From an uncultured Pseudomonadota bacterium (GTDB taxonomy: Bacteria > Myxococcota_A > Bradymonadia > Bradymonadales > Bradymonadaceae), in NCBI GenBank assembly GCA_950059285.1, contig CATLTV010000005.1, positions 1 through 64,000 on the forward strand: a DNA stretch of 64,000 nucleotides, in the 5' to 3' direction. The stretch's first letter is position 1; each line of letters begins with the position of its first letter. The notes beneath the pieces were generated by a model, which searched no databases, had not been told where the DNA came from, and saw only the letters and a list, made by a program, of their open reading frames with translations. Below, piece by piece: positions 1 to 8,639 of this stretch. Made by a program: the position numbers and the translations under genes.

Positions 1-46
1 CAACCTCGCCTCACCACGCGCTTTTATTTTAATCTGCGTTGTGAAA

Positions 47-1585
47 CTAGAAGCGGAAGTTCAAGCCCACGTTGGCATCAAGGTTGATGCTGGTCTGGTC
101 GAGCGTGAGGAACATCAGGTAAGTATCCGCCACAATCTCCACGACGCTACCAAGAGGTACGGTGACACCGCCACCAAGGCCGAAGTGTCCCCAACCCGTA
201 CGCACAGTGTCGCGAACAAGGCAGTACTGGACGTTGTTGCCTGCGGAGTCCTGACCATTGGCAAGTGTTTTACCTGCACATTCCTGGTTATCCTGACCGT
301 TGGAAAGCAGAGCGTTTTCCTTCAATTGGACCCAGTGGCGCACGCGCCCAACGCCGAAACCAACGCTTGAATAGAATCGTGTGGCCTTGGGGTCTTTGTT
401 GGAGAAGAAGTAACGATACTTCAGACCCAACAAGCAATCACCAGAGAGACCAAGACCAAGACACTCTTCACGTGTGGAGGGGAAGGAGCCTGTCTTTTGC
501 TCCTCTGGCACGAGTGAGAAGTCCTGGGGTGGAGAGAACTGCCAGCGCGCATAGAGGCCAAGGCGCATGGAGGAGTTAATCACCCAGCCAAGATCGACCA
601 TGGCATGACCGATTGTTGCCGCGACACCAGGATTCACAGAGCGGGGCTCTGTACCTGAGACAGGGCGGGCAGTGGGTGTACCACCAGGCAGGAAGCCAAG
701 GCCAGAACCACCTGCAAGCATCAAGTACACGTAATCTTTTTCTGTGGGAGTCTCGGGTTCGACAGGATCGATATCAATGTCTCCACCGCCGCCACCGCCA
801 TCACCCTTGTCGGTGGTGACATCGCCGCCGCCACGAACAAGAACCTCAATGGGTTCATCCTTGCTACCCACGCCTGCGATGACGTTGCCAGCGCGGTCGA
901 GGGCTTCGATGTAATAGTCAAGCTGGCTTGTGGTGACGAGATCCTGGGGGATAGTACCCGCAAACGCAGTCGCGCTTGTGGGAGACATCTCGGTGCTCTG
1001 GAAGGACTCTTCACCAAAGCGTCTGTGATGCACAAACATGCGGAAAACAGGAATATTTTCAGAAACTTGCACATCAATCGTCAGGGGTTGCTTGCCCTGA
1101 GCGCTGATCAACTTGGTGTGTTGGAAACCATCCACATCAGGCACATCAGAGACATTCTCTGGAGGCTTGGCTTTCTTGCGTGCACCTTCAAAGATGGCTG
1201 CAAGTTCAGGGGTTTCGTAGACGGGGTTGAGCACGATCTTGGGGTAAGCTTCGATCGCAGCGATGAATGCTTGCTCGGTGCTTGCCTCGTCGCGGTCGCG
1301 AGCAAAACGCACAATGCCAAGCATCACAAAGACCTTGGCGAGCGGCTCACCAGAGATGCCTTTGGAGGCAGCGAGCGCGACAGCTTCTTCAAGCTTTTCT
1401 TCTGCTTCATCAAGCATCACCAGGTCGTAATCCTCCATGGCACCTTCAAGCAGGGACTTCATCTTGGCTTCCTGAGCATAGACATGCTGTACAGGAGTGG
1501 CGATCGTCAGAGCGCCAAAGCCTACTGAGGCGAGGATGATGAGACGAGCAGCGACACGGAGAGTGTTAAGATGTAGAGCAGACAT
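47..1585 (-). CDS. Outer-membrane beta-barrel protein with helical periplasmic N-terminus
   Basis: About 512 residues. A signal peptide (hydrophobic stretch at roughly residues 10-30, ending near VYAQEA) is followed by a helical TPR-like segment to about residue 140. A Gly/Asp-rich linker (GGDVTTDKGDGGGGGG) comes next. The C-terminal 200 residues alternate polar and hydrophobic residues and end in Phe (NVGLNFRF), as outer-membrane beta-barrels do. ATG at 1585 is preferred; an in-frame TTG at 1597 would add four residues and neither has a clear ribosome site. It is the last gene of a three-gene operon behind the TSP3-OmpA lipoprotein, so a role in envelope structure is likely. I do not recognise a named family, and the barrel call rests on composition and the terminal Phe. 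Confidence 0.75.
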   Translation of the reverse strand: MSALHLNTLRVAARLIILASVGFGALTIATPVQHVYAQEAKMKSLLEGAMEDYDLVMLDEAEEKLEEAVALAASKGISGEPLAKVFVMLGIVRFARDRDEASTEQAFIAAIEAYPKIVLNPVYETPELAAIFEGARKKAKPPENVSDVPDVDGFQHTKLISAQGKQPLTIDVQVSENIPVFRMFVHHRRFGEESFQSTEMSPTSATAFAGTIPQDLVTTSQLDYYIEALDRAGNVIAGVGSKDEPIEVLVRGGGDVTTDKGDGGGGGGDIDIDPVEPETPTEKDYVYLMLAGGSGLGFLPGGTPTARPVSGTEPRSVNPGVAATIGHAMVDLGWVINSSMRLGLYARWQFSPPQDFSLVPEEQKTGSFPSTREECLGLGLSGDCLLGLKYRYFFSNKDPKATRFYSSVGFGVGRVRHWVQLKENALLSNGQDNQECAGKTLANGQDSAGNNVQYCLVRDTVRTGWGHFGLGGGVTVPLGSVVEIVADTYLMFLTLDQTSINLDANVGLNFRF

Positions 1586-1657
1586 ACGAACCAGCAATGT
1601 TAGAGGCGTCGCACAAGGCGTGCGACACCTGAATTATTTATCAATTATTTCGGAAAC

Positions 1658-2812
1658 TTATCTCTTGGTAATGTGGATTTCCACACGACGGTTAGCAGCA
1701 CGACCCGCCTCGGTTGAGTTGTCCTCAATGGGTCGTTCCTCACCAAAGCCAACAGACTCAAGACGGTAGGCTTCAATGCCCTTGTCGACGAGGTACTGAA
1801 CCACGCTGGCAGCGCGCTCATCGCTCAACTTCTTGTTGTAGCGGTTGTTACCTTTGGAGTCGGTGTGACCCTCGATGCGTACATGGATAGAGGGGTTGGA
1901 GCGGAGCACATCAGCGACCTCATCAAGGAGGGGGTAGCTGACGGGCATGATCGTCGCCTTGTTGAACTTGAAGAAGACCTGCTCTTCGAGCTTGATCTGA
2001 TCGCCTTCCATCTTGACGCTCTTGCGTTCTTCGGGGCAGCCGTCTTCATCTTCGTCGTTATCGTAGTCTTCGGGCTGATCGATACACTTGTCGAGCACGT
2101 CAGCGATGCCATCGCCGTCGTTATCAGCGTCGGGACAGCCATCTTCATCCTGGAAGCCATCGAAGTCTTCGGCCTGATCTTTACAGGTGTCGTTCTGGTC
2201 AGCGATGCCATCACCGTCGTTATCAAACTCGGGGCAGCCATCTTCGTCCTGGAAGCCATCCTTGTCTTCAGCGACATCAGGGCAGCTATCACGCTCATCG
2301 AGGACGCCGTCGCCATCATTGTCAGTTTCAGGACAGCCATCTTCATCCTGATAGCCATCGAAATCTTCGGGTTCGTCGGGGCATTTGTCGTTTTCATCAA
2401 GGAAGCCATCACCATCACGGTCCGTTGGTGTGGGTTCAACCTCGACAATTTTTGCCTTGGGTGTGGTATCGACAACCATGGCGACCTTCTGATCGCGGCA
2501 CTCATCGAAATCGGAGAGTTTATCAGCGTTGCGAGCGTTCTCTTCAGCGATGATGAGGTGCTTCTTGGCGCGGACGAAGTTACCTTGACTGAGTTCGTAA
2601 TCACCAAACTCGCGGTTGCTCTTGGCGAGCGCGAGTTCCTTGGGAGCACAACGGTAAGCTCTTTGTTCAATGGATTCGTTGAGAGCTTTGACCTCATCGG
2701 CCTGACCTCTTAGCCTGGCACCTGTGGTGCAGCCGCTCAGGCATGTGCCACCAAAGAGTGCACAGATCAGCAGTGTTTTACCGTGGAGATAGAGGCGATT
2801 TTTAGCGTTCAT
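1658..2812 (-). CDS. OmpA-family lipoprotein with four thrombospondin type-3 repeats
   Basis: 384 residues. A lipoprotein signal with lipobox LSGC puts the lipidated Cys at 28. Residues 35-110 are a helical DUF4398-like segment. Residues 131-258 hold four ~32-residue acidic repeats of the type DNDGDGIAD...CPD...DGFQDEDGCP, which bind calcium in thrombospondin type-3 repeats. Residues 275-384 are an OmpA C-terminal domain with GHTDSKGNN, the peptidoglycan-binding Asp/Arg in LSDERAASV, and NRRVEI. The expected role is anchoring the outer membrane to peptidoglycan through a calcium-stiffened stalk. It lies between a DUF4398-like lipoprotein (64 nt upstream) and a barrel protein (72 nt downstream), all co-directional. 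Confidence 0.93.
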   Translation of the reverse strand: MNAKNRLYLHGKTLLICALFGGTCLSGCTTGARLRGQADEVKALNESIEQRAYRCAPKELALAKSNREFGDYELSQGNFVRAKKHLIIAEENARNADKLSDFDECRDQKVAMVVDTTPKAKIVEVEPTPTDRDGDGFLDENDKCPDEPEDFDGYQDEDGCPETDNDGDGVLDERDSCPDVAEDKDGFQDEDGCPEFDNDGDGIADQNDTCKDQAEDFDGFQDEDGCPDADNDGDGIADVLDKCIDQPEDYDNDEDEDGCPEERKSVKMEGDQIKLEEQVFFKFNKATIMPVSYPLLDEVADVLRSNPSIHVRIEGHTDSKGNNRYNKKLSDERAASVVQYLVDKGIEAYRLESVGFGEERPIEDNSTEAGRAANRRVEIHITKR

Positions 2813-2876
2813 GAGTTCTTACTCGGCTCAAAGTGATTGTGGTCCGTGCCGTGGGCAGCCATCCTCAAGACAAAGG

Positions 2877-3347
2877 TTACTCTTCTTCCATCATGTTGAC
2901 ATCTTCAAGGATGTCGGTGGGATCTTCCTTCTCCTTCTTGACGCCCTTGTTGGGATCAACGCCAAGACGAACCTTGGTGATCTTATCTTCGGGAACAGGA
3001 GAACCTGTGAAGGGATCTTCCTTGGCCTTGGTCAAGGAGCGCTCTGCTTGCCTTCTGGCTTCAGCAGCGTAGCGGTCAGCGGCCTGAAAGTCGGAGTAAC
3101 CCCACTCTTCCTTGGCCTTTCTCAAGAGCTCTTCAGCCATGTAGTATTCGTAAGGAGCACGCTCCTGAGCATCAGCCACGCGAGAACGCTCAAGCGCGGT
3201 TTCAGCATCCATGATTTTCTTGGTGGAGGTCACAGGACCAAAGCAGCCTGTGGACAACAAGCAAAGCATCGCGCCAACCAGGACCAAAAGACCAGGCTTG
3301 ACCGATGCGTTATAAAAACTCACCTCTGCTTTTGATGTGCTCTTCAT
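2877..3347 (-). CDS. DUF4398-like envelope lipoprotein
   Basis: 156 residues from ATG 3347, chosen because GAGGTG lies about 8 nt upstream; a longer frame to 3452 would run through an inverted repeat. The signal has lipobox LSTGC. The mature protein is a charged helical repeat with the pattern AEELLRKAKEEWGYSDFQAA...AEARRQAERSLTKAKE, typical of DUF4398. The acidic C-terminus ends in MMEEE. It is the first gene of the operon with the TSP3-OmpA lipoprotein, whose middle domain is similar, so the two may pack together in the periplasm. The function of DUF4398 is unknown. Confidence 0.8.
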   Translation of the reverse strand: MKSTSKAEVSFYNASVKPGLLVLVGAMLCLLSTGCFGPVTSTKKIMDAETALERSRVADAQERAPYEYYMAEELLRKAKEEWGYSDFQAADRYAAEARRQAERSLTKAKEDPFTGSPVPEDKITKVRLGVDPNKGVKKEKEDPTDILEDVNMMEEE

Positions 3348-3405
3348 TCCTCTACACCTCTGGAGTTGTGCCCAAGCTCTTGTATCAGGAGCCATCCTAC
3401 ACCAA

Positions 3406-3449
3406 ACCACGCGTGTTGTTAAAATTCTTATCCAAACAACACGCGTGGT
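3406..3449. repeat. 15-bp perfect inverted repeat between metK and the lipoprotein operon
   Basis: Arms 3406-3420 and 3435-3449 (ACCACGCGTGTTGTT and its exact complement) flank a 14-nt A/T-rich spacer. No T-run follows on the minus strand, so it is a poor terminator. It lies 59 nt before the ATG of the DUF4398-like lipoprotein, where an operator or a leader hairpin would be. Either reading is inference. Confidence 0.6.
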
Positions 3450-3535
3450 CATGATTCATCTTGTTTAGCGTCGCCGATCTTACCCCGCAAATCCCATGAT
3501 CTGCAAGACGCGATCTTGAGAGGCGACGCAGGTTG

Positions 3536-4693
3536 TTACGCGTTTTTAAGCGTCTCAGCCATGTCGGTCTTCTCCCAGCTGAAGAGATCGCGACCAAAGT
3601 GACCGTATGCAGCGGTCTTCTGGTAGCTCTGTGTCAGGAGCTGGAGGCTCTCTGTGATGCCCGCAGGCTTGAGTTCAAAGAACTCACGCACAAGCATGCT
3701 CAGACGATCTTCGCTGATCTTTCCTGTGCCAAAGGTATTGACCATCACACTCACGGGCTCGGCCACGCCGATGGCGTATGCAAGCTGCACTTCACAGCGC
3801 TCTGCAAGCTCAGCAGCCACGATGTTCTTGGCGATGTAACGTGCCATGTATGCAGCGCTGCGATCGACCTTGGATGGGTCCTTACCACTGAATGCGCCAC
3901 CACCATGACGACCCATACCACCGTAGGTGTCGACGATGATCTTACGACCTGTCAGGCCACTGTCGCCCTGAGGTCCACCGATCACGAAACGACCTGTGGG
4001 GTTGATGTGGTACTTGGTGCCTTCGTGAAGCAGGTGTGCAGGAATCACGGGCTTGATGATGCTCTCCATCACAGCCTCACGCACTTCTTCAATTGAAACT
4101 CTGTCAAGGTGCTGGGTGCTGACCACAACCGCATCGATTGCAACAGCTTTACCACCCTCATAGCGCACAGATACCTGGCCCTTTGCATCAGGACCAAAGA
4201 AATCAATCTCGCCGCTCTTACGCAGCTCGCTTTGACGCATCATCAACTTGTGTGAGTACATGATCGGCATGGGCATAAGCTCTTCTGTCTCGTTACATGC
4301 GTAACCAAACATCAAACCCTGATCGCCTGCGCCCTGCTCCTCAACTTCACCCATGGAAGGGATCACACCCTGCGCAATATCAGGGCTCTGCTTGTCCAAT
4401 GCGATCTGCACAGAACAGGTCTTGTAATCGTAGTAATAATCCGCAGCCGAGTCGTAACCAATCTCCTTGATTGTGTCACGAACAACCTGTGCGTAATCAA
4501 CCTGAGCTGTGGTGGTCACTTCACCAAAGATCATGGCGAGCCCTGTGTTGACAATTGTCTCACACGCGACCTTTGCGTTGGGATCCTGAGCAAGAATCGC
4601 ATCCAAGACACCATCCGAAACCTGATCTGCGATCTTGTCTGGATGTCCCTCGCCAACAGACTCTGAAGTAAATAGACAATCTTTGAGTTCCAT
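3536..4693 (-). CDS. metK: S-adenosylmethionine synthase
   Basis: 385 residues, the normal length. It makes S-adenosylmethionine from methionine and ATP in the cytoplasm. Visible family motifs are the N-terminal [28 protein letters not shown], the PFIGGPQG-like [17 protein letters not shown], and the Gly-rich [25 protein letters not shown] with the essential Lys/Asp residues. ATG 4693 follows AAGGAG at a 7-nt spacing. It stands alone, with a ~240-nt leader upstream and an inverted repeat downstream. Confidence 0.98.
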   Translation of the reverse strand: MELKDCLFTSESVGEGHPDKIADQVSDGVLDAILAQDPNAKVACETIVNTGLAMIFGEVTTTAQVDYAQVVRDTIKEIGYDSAADYYYDYKTCSVQIALDKQSPDIAQGVIPSMGEVEEQGAGDQGLMFGYACNETEELMPMPIMYSHKLMMRQSELRKSGEIDFFGPDAKGQVSVRYEGGKAVAIDAVVVSTQHLDRVSIEEVREAVMESIIKPVIPAHLLHEGTKYHINPTGRFVIGGPQGDSGLTGRKIIVDTYGGMGRHGGGAFSGKDPSKVDRSAAYMARYIAKNIVAAELAERCEVQLAYAIGVAEPVSVMVNTFGTGKISEDRLSMLVREFFELKPAGITESLQLLTQSYQKTAAYGHFGRDLFSWEKTDMAETLKNA

Positions 4694-4935
4694 GAGCGTG
4701 CTCCTTAACCTTATCTCTTATCTTTGTAGTGATGAACTCCTGACTCTTCCTCAAGTACCAAAGCCCATCTTAATGTAATAATCGTTTGTTTATTTCCCTG
4801 GTTCACACACGTGTATTCACGCCCATAACCCCAGATGACTCTCGTTTAAACCTGCAAAACCCTTGGTCACCACAGGTAATCGTGTTGCTTTAATGGAATT
4901 TTTGCGTCAATGCAAGGATGTCTCCCTTAACTGCT
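4694..4935 (-). other. metK leader region, no recognised riboswitch
   Basis: This gene-free stretch of about 240 nt lies between the miaB terminator and metK. The last 15 nt carry the metK ribosome site. A TTGACG at 4905-4910 on the minus strand could be a -35 box, but no good -10 lies 16-18 nt on. I could not match the leader to the SAM-I, SAM-II or SAH riboswitch consensus by eye. A long leader before metK is often regulatory, so a covariance-model scan would be informative. Confidence 0.35.
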
Positions 4936-4984
4936 TGCAAAAATTGAGGAGTTGGTGTGCTCGCAAGCTCAAACCAACTCCTCA
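4936..4984 (-). terminator. Intrinsic terminator after miaB
   Basis: On the minus strand an 11-bp stem (TGAGGAGTTGG / CCAACTCCTCA, arms 4974-4984 and 4945-4955) is followed directly by ATTTTTGC. It begins 31 nt after the miaB stop. Stem plus T-run is the standard rho-independent layout. Confidence 0.85.
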
Positions 4985-5015
4985 TACAAACCTAAAACCA
5001 CCATAAAACAATGTG

Positions 5016-6404
5016 TTACACAATTTCGCCAATCAGCGTGTGTGATGTGCAACGGGTGATCTTGACATTGACCATGTCTCCCTCGCGCAAGCCTTCCTGG
5101 TAGGGGAAGATGGTCATCTTGAAGTCGTCGGTACGGCCACACCAATCAGCATCGGTCTTCTTGCTTGGCCCCTGGGCCATCACCTTGTAAACCTTACCAA
5201 TTCGGCTATTGAACACCTCGGCGCTGATCGACTCCTGAAGCTCGATAATCTCTTTCAAGCGACGACGCTTCACATCCTCGGGGATGTCATCGGCAAGCTT
5301 CCTTGATGCGAAGGTGCCGCTCCTCTCGGAGTACTTGAACAGGTATGAGAAATCAAAGCGGGTTTCACGCATCAGCTCCATTGTAAGCTGGAAATCTTCC
5401 TCGGTCTCACCAGGGAAGCCGACGATGATATCCGTGGAGAGCGCGACATCGGGCATCGCAGCGCGAATGTCCTTGACCAACTTGTCATACTCCACGCGTG
5501 TGTAGCCTCGGCGCATTCTCTTGAGCACAGGCTCAGAACCTGACTGCACAGGCAGGTGAAGGTATTTACAGATCTTGTCATGACGCGCCATCGTCTCAAT
5601 CAATTTCGGTGTGAAATCAATTGGGTATGGCGATGTGAAACGAATCCTCTCAAGCCCATCAATCTGCACGAGTGCTTCCAACAAGTCAGCAAAATCACTG
5701 TCCTCGTAGCGGTATGAGTTCACTGTCTGTCCCAACAGTGTCACTTCACGGAAACCGCTCGCAGCAAGATCTCTTGCCTGGCTCAAGATGTCCCTTGGAG
5801 GCACACCGCGCTCACGACCACGCACGAACGGTACAATGCAAAATGTACAGAACTTGTCACAACCGCGCTGCACTGTGATCCAGCCACTGATACCTTCCTG
5901 ACGATCAGGAGAAAGCCCCTCATAGGTTTCACGCTTATCAAGCCTCACATCAATAGCAGGATCATGAGCTTCCTCAACCTGCCCCTGAATAAGATCGGGC
6001 AAGCGTCTGTAAGCATCAGGACCAATCACCATGTCGACATAAGGCGCACGCTCCACGATCTGTCCCTTGAGGTGCTCTGCCATACAACCAGCCACGCCCA
6101 ACACAAGGTTTGGATTGGTCTGCTTGTACTGCAAAAGCTGGGAGAGACGCCCAAAGACACGCTCCTCGGCTTTCTCGCGCACCGCACAGGTGTTGACCAC
6201 GATGACATCAGCCTCTTCCATGCTTGTCGCTGCATCAAAGCCCTCTTTCTTGAGGATGCCTCCCATCAGCTCACTGTCAGCAACGTTCATCTGACATCCG
6301 TAAGTCTCAATAAACACGCGCTTGGCGCCCTGTTTGTTGGAGACAGGCATACTGTTTACACCGCCCTGATTTGCTTCTGGATTCTTCAACTCGTGCTGGG
6401 ACAT
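5016..6404 (-). CDS. miaB: tRNA-2-methylthio-N6-dimethylallyladenosine synthase
   Basis: 462 residues. This radical-SAM methylthiotransferase adds the 2-methylthio group to i6A37 of tRNAs. An N-terminal MTTase domain has three cluster cysteines (YGCQMN, NTCAVR, AGCMAEH). The radical-SAM core carries the CxxxCxxC motif in RGCDKFCTFCIVPFVRGRE. A C-terminal TRAM-like RNA-binding segment (about 395-462) follows. The first ~28 residues before RVFIETYGCQMN form a polar extension. A second methylthiotransferase, rimO, lies at 30.6 kb. This one is assigned to MiaB by the CDKFCTFC/VPFVRGRERG signature. Confidence 0.96.
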   Translation of the reverse strand: MSQHELKNPEANQGGVNSMPVSNKQGAKRVFIETYGCQMNVADSELMGGILKKEGFDAATSMEEADVIVVNTCAVREKAEERVFGRLSQLLQYKQTNPNLVLGVAGCMAEHLKGQIVERAPYVDMVIGPDAYRRLPDLIQGQVEEAHDPAIDVRLDKRETYEGLSPDRQEGISGWITVQRGCDKFCTFCIVPFVRGRERGVPPRDILSQARDLAASGFREVTLLGQTVNSYRYEDSDFADLLEALVQIDGLERIRFTSPYPIDFTPKLIETMARHDKICKYLHLPVQSGSEPVLKRMRRGYTRVEYDKLVKDIRAAMPDVALSTDIIVGFPGETEEDFQLTMELMRETRFDFSYLFKYSERSGTFASRKLADDIPEDVKRRRLKEIIELQESISAEVFNSRIGKVYKVMAQGPSKKTDADWCGRTDDFKMTIFPYQEGLREGDMVNVKITRCTSHTLIGEIV

Positions 6405-6644
6405 GTTCTCTTCTCTCTACAGTAACACTTGATAATCTCACAGGGGCAACATGAAGCGCTTGCTCCCATAATACTCAGGCTCCATAACCCTTTGTGATGC
6501 ATAAAGCAATCCCCACACTTCTTATTTTTTAAGCCACACCACATCACACGACTCAAATGAGTTTCATTGACATGTGGATTTAGAGTAGAATGTACCCCGT
6601 TACACCGTCACCTTACATATCACACACATCACAAGGTCTGGCTT

Positions 6645-7427
6645 ATGAAGTCCTTACCCCCATTTTATATCTTCTCTATCATCGCTCTCTCTGGCTGCCT
6701 GAACACCACACCTCCAGACTCACTGACAGGTCCAGAGGCCCTCTTTGATCCTCAAGTCACCGAATTGACGCTTGAGATTGACTACACGGGTGAGGATGCA
6801 GCTCCCAGTACAGGTCTTACACAGTTACGCCAGATCGATCCCTGGAGCCTGACTGAGGACAACCTCCGCGCCCTCTTCGGAGATGCTGTCACCATCAACG
6901 TGCCCAACGAACTTGATGAGATGCAAGACATCGGCGACCAGCCTGAAGGTGAGGATCAGGAATACAGCTCCAAAGAGATTCTGGAGATCTCATCACGCAC
7001 CCGAGACCAACAACCCACGGCCACATCTCAAAGCCTTCATATCATCTTTGTTGATGGCTACTTCAAGGATAGTGAAGGCGTGCGCAAGGAAAATGTCCTC
7101 GGCGTCTCTATCGGAGACACTGGCGTCATCGCCATGTTTAAACCTGTCATTGCAGGTGGCACCCTCGAAAAGTTTGTTGAACAAACCACGCTTATTCACG
7201 AGATCGGGCACGCCGCAGGACTGGTCAATAATGGCATCGATATGGAGGAGGACCACCACGACGAGGAACACGGCGCTCACTGCACAAACCAGGACTGCGT
7301 CATGTACTATCAAAACGAAGGGCTCGCTGATCTTCGCGACTTTATCACTCGCTACCAAACCAAAGGCACCACCGTCCTCTTTGATGCCAACTGCATTCAA
7401 GACACCCGCGCGGCTCGCGGGGAATAG
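6645..7427 (+). CDS. Lipoprotein with metzincin-like zinc protease motif
   Basis: 260 residues from ATG 6645 (AAGG nine nt upstream). The signal peptide has lipobox ALSGC. The C-terminal half holds HEIGHAAGLVNNG, a HExxHxxGxxN zinc motif. A His/Asp/Glu-rich insert follows, then HCTNQDCVMYY, which resembles the cysteine-flanked Met-turn of archaemetzincin- and matrixin-like peptidases. The N-terminal ~100 residues are acidic with no known domain. It is probably a surface or periplasmic metalloprotease; the substrate is unknown. It stands alone, divergent from miaB and convergent with the DUF547 lipoprotein, with the G-rich hairpin element straight after its stop. Confidence 0.75.
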   Translation: MKSLPPFYIFSIIALSGCLNTTPPDSLTGPEALFDPQVTELTLEIDYTGEDAAPSTGLTQLRQIDPWSLTEDNLRALFGDAVTINVPNELDEMQDIGDQPEGEDQEYSSKEILEISSRTRDQQPTATSQSLHIIFVDGYFKDSEGVRKENVLGVSIGDTGVIAMFKPVIAGGTLEKFVEQTTLIHEIGHAAGLVNNGIDMEEDHHDEEHGAHCTNQDCVMYYQNEGLADLRDFITRYQTKGTTVLFDANCIQDTRAARGE

Positions 7428-7480
7428 GGGTCAAGGGGTGAAATCCCTTGCGGGGGGCATGGGGGGCAGCGCCCCCTGGA
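7428..7480 (+). repeat. G-rich double-hairpin (REP-like) element
   Basis: It starts at the stop codon of the metalloprotease gene. Two hairpins stand in tandem: CAAGGG/CCCTTG (7432-7437, 7445-7450) and GGGGGC/GCCCCC (7462-7467, 7471-7476), with GGGGGG and CATGGGG runs between. The layout resembles the dispersed intergenic REP elements of many bacteria, and its composition differs sharply from the flanks. No other copy lies in this window. The four G-runs could also form a quadruplex. The rest of the gap to 7675 holds nothing I recognise. Confidence 0.5.
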
Positions 7481-7675
7481 GCGTAATAAAGAAGGATCTG
7501 TCGGGAAAAGCTTGTGTAAAGGTTGAATTTCAGTGTCGTGAAAACAGAAGGTAACACAGCTACATTTCTTGGTTTTTACTCCTTGAACTTCAATCCTTTC
7601 TCCTTCGCTCTTCTTCGAACAGCTCCTTCTCCATCACGCTCTGAAACACGAGGCAACCCCACAACAACAAACCAA

Positions 7676-8608
7676 TTAATCAACATTTTCCAGCGAGTTA
7701 AGACTCCAATCATAATCAAGTCTATCGTCAAGACTTACCCCATCAATCCCCCCTTCACGATGCGCTGCAATGAACGCCTCCACACTCCCCGCGTCCTGAT
7801 TAAAGTCATCCACAAACCACGTAAAAATCATCGAAATCCCATCTGGACCTGCGCCTTTTTCAGCGTTGGAGAGCCAGCGTGCTGTGGCCTGTTCAAGTTG
7901 CGCATCAAGCTGTGTAGCCTGATACACAAAGGGAGCGCTATCATTGAGGTTTGGGCAGCCAAGCGCCCCGCAATTCACCGCAGCATGCAAGCGTGCATCG
8001 ACAACACCATCAGGAAAGACCGCATCAAACCAGCTTCTGAGCACAACAAGCGTGGCATCATCAAGACCTGCTGTCTGTGTGGCATCCTCAAACTTTCCAC
8101 GCATCACAAGATTCTCAACCTGATCCAGTGAGAGCGTCTGCCCACCCACGGTGTAGAGCCTATCCTTGAAGAACCCCTCTGACTCGAGCACGCTAAAACC
8201 TGACGCATCACCATCAAAACGCTCAAGCACACCCCGAATCACGCTGACATTGTAGGCATTGATAAAGAACGCAAACCGTTCATCCTCACTCTCCAATGTC
8301 AGAGGATCAATGCTCGCAAGCAACGCAGCATAACGCTCAAGCTCATAAAGCGCCTCCTCGCTTTGACTCATGGAGGCGTAGTCGAGCACCACATAATTTT
8401 GATCGGTGCTGGTCGATGAATATGCGGCGAGCACACCTGCAAATGTAAGATGATCAAGTTGCTTGAATTTGGGGGCGTCCTCAAGGACCACGGGCATTGA
8501 CTCCACCTCGACGGCAGACGCATCACCATCGTAGCTCACATAGTTGCCACACCCCACAAGAGCACCACACACCACACATAACACGCTGACATAAAAAGAC
8601 TTTACCAT
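7676..8608 (-). CDS. DUF547-domain lipoprotein
   Basis: 310 residues. The signal peptide has lipobox LVGC. DUF547 fills most of the mature chain, with the two landmarks of the family: FAFFINAYNVSVIRGVLERF (about residues 108-127) and the Cys/His region RLHAAVNCGALGCPNL (about 205-220). DUF547 has a papain-like arrangement in some proteins, but its biochemical role is unsettled. A tail of ~50 residues follows. It lies 31 nt downstream of a co-directional outer-membrane protein gene, so the pair may form an operon. Confidence 0.85.
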   Translation of the reverse strand: MVKSFYVSVLCVVCGALVGCGNYVSYDGDASAVEVESMPVVLEDAPKFKQLDHLTFAGVLAAYSSTSTDQNYVVLDYASMSQSEEALYELERYAALLASIDPLTLESEDERFAFFINAYNVSVIRGVLERFDGDASGFSVLESEGFFKDRLYTVGGQTLSLDQVENLVMRGKFEDATQTAGLDDATLVVLRSWFDAVFPDGVVDARLHAAVNCGALGCPNLNDSAPFVYQATQLDAQLEQATARWLSNAEKGAGPDGISMIFTWFVDDFNQDAGSVEAFIAAHREGGIDGVSLDDRLDYDWSLNSLENVD

Positions 8609-8639
8609 ATCAAAACCAGTTTAACAGAGGTTCACAACC

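Noticed and set aside
2030-2440. Tandem ~96-nt DNA repeats
   Set aside because: They encode the four thrombospondin type-3 protein repeats and are explained by the coding sequence; no CRISPR or satellite.
1865-2713. 282-residue hydrophobic plus-strand frame opposite the OmpA gene
   Set aside because: It is the antisense shadow of the Asp/Gly-rich calcium repeats; GAC/GAT codons read as Val/Ile on the other strand.
4694-4935. SAM or SAH riboswitch before metK
   Set aside because: I could not find the conserved core or P1/P2 pairing by eye. A covariance-model scan (Infernal with SAM-family models) would decide it.
7428-7480. rRNA or tRNA fragment because of high G
   Set aside because: There is no acceptor/T-arm pattern; two simple G/C hairpins fit better.
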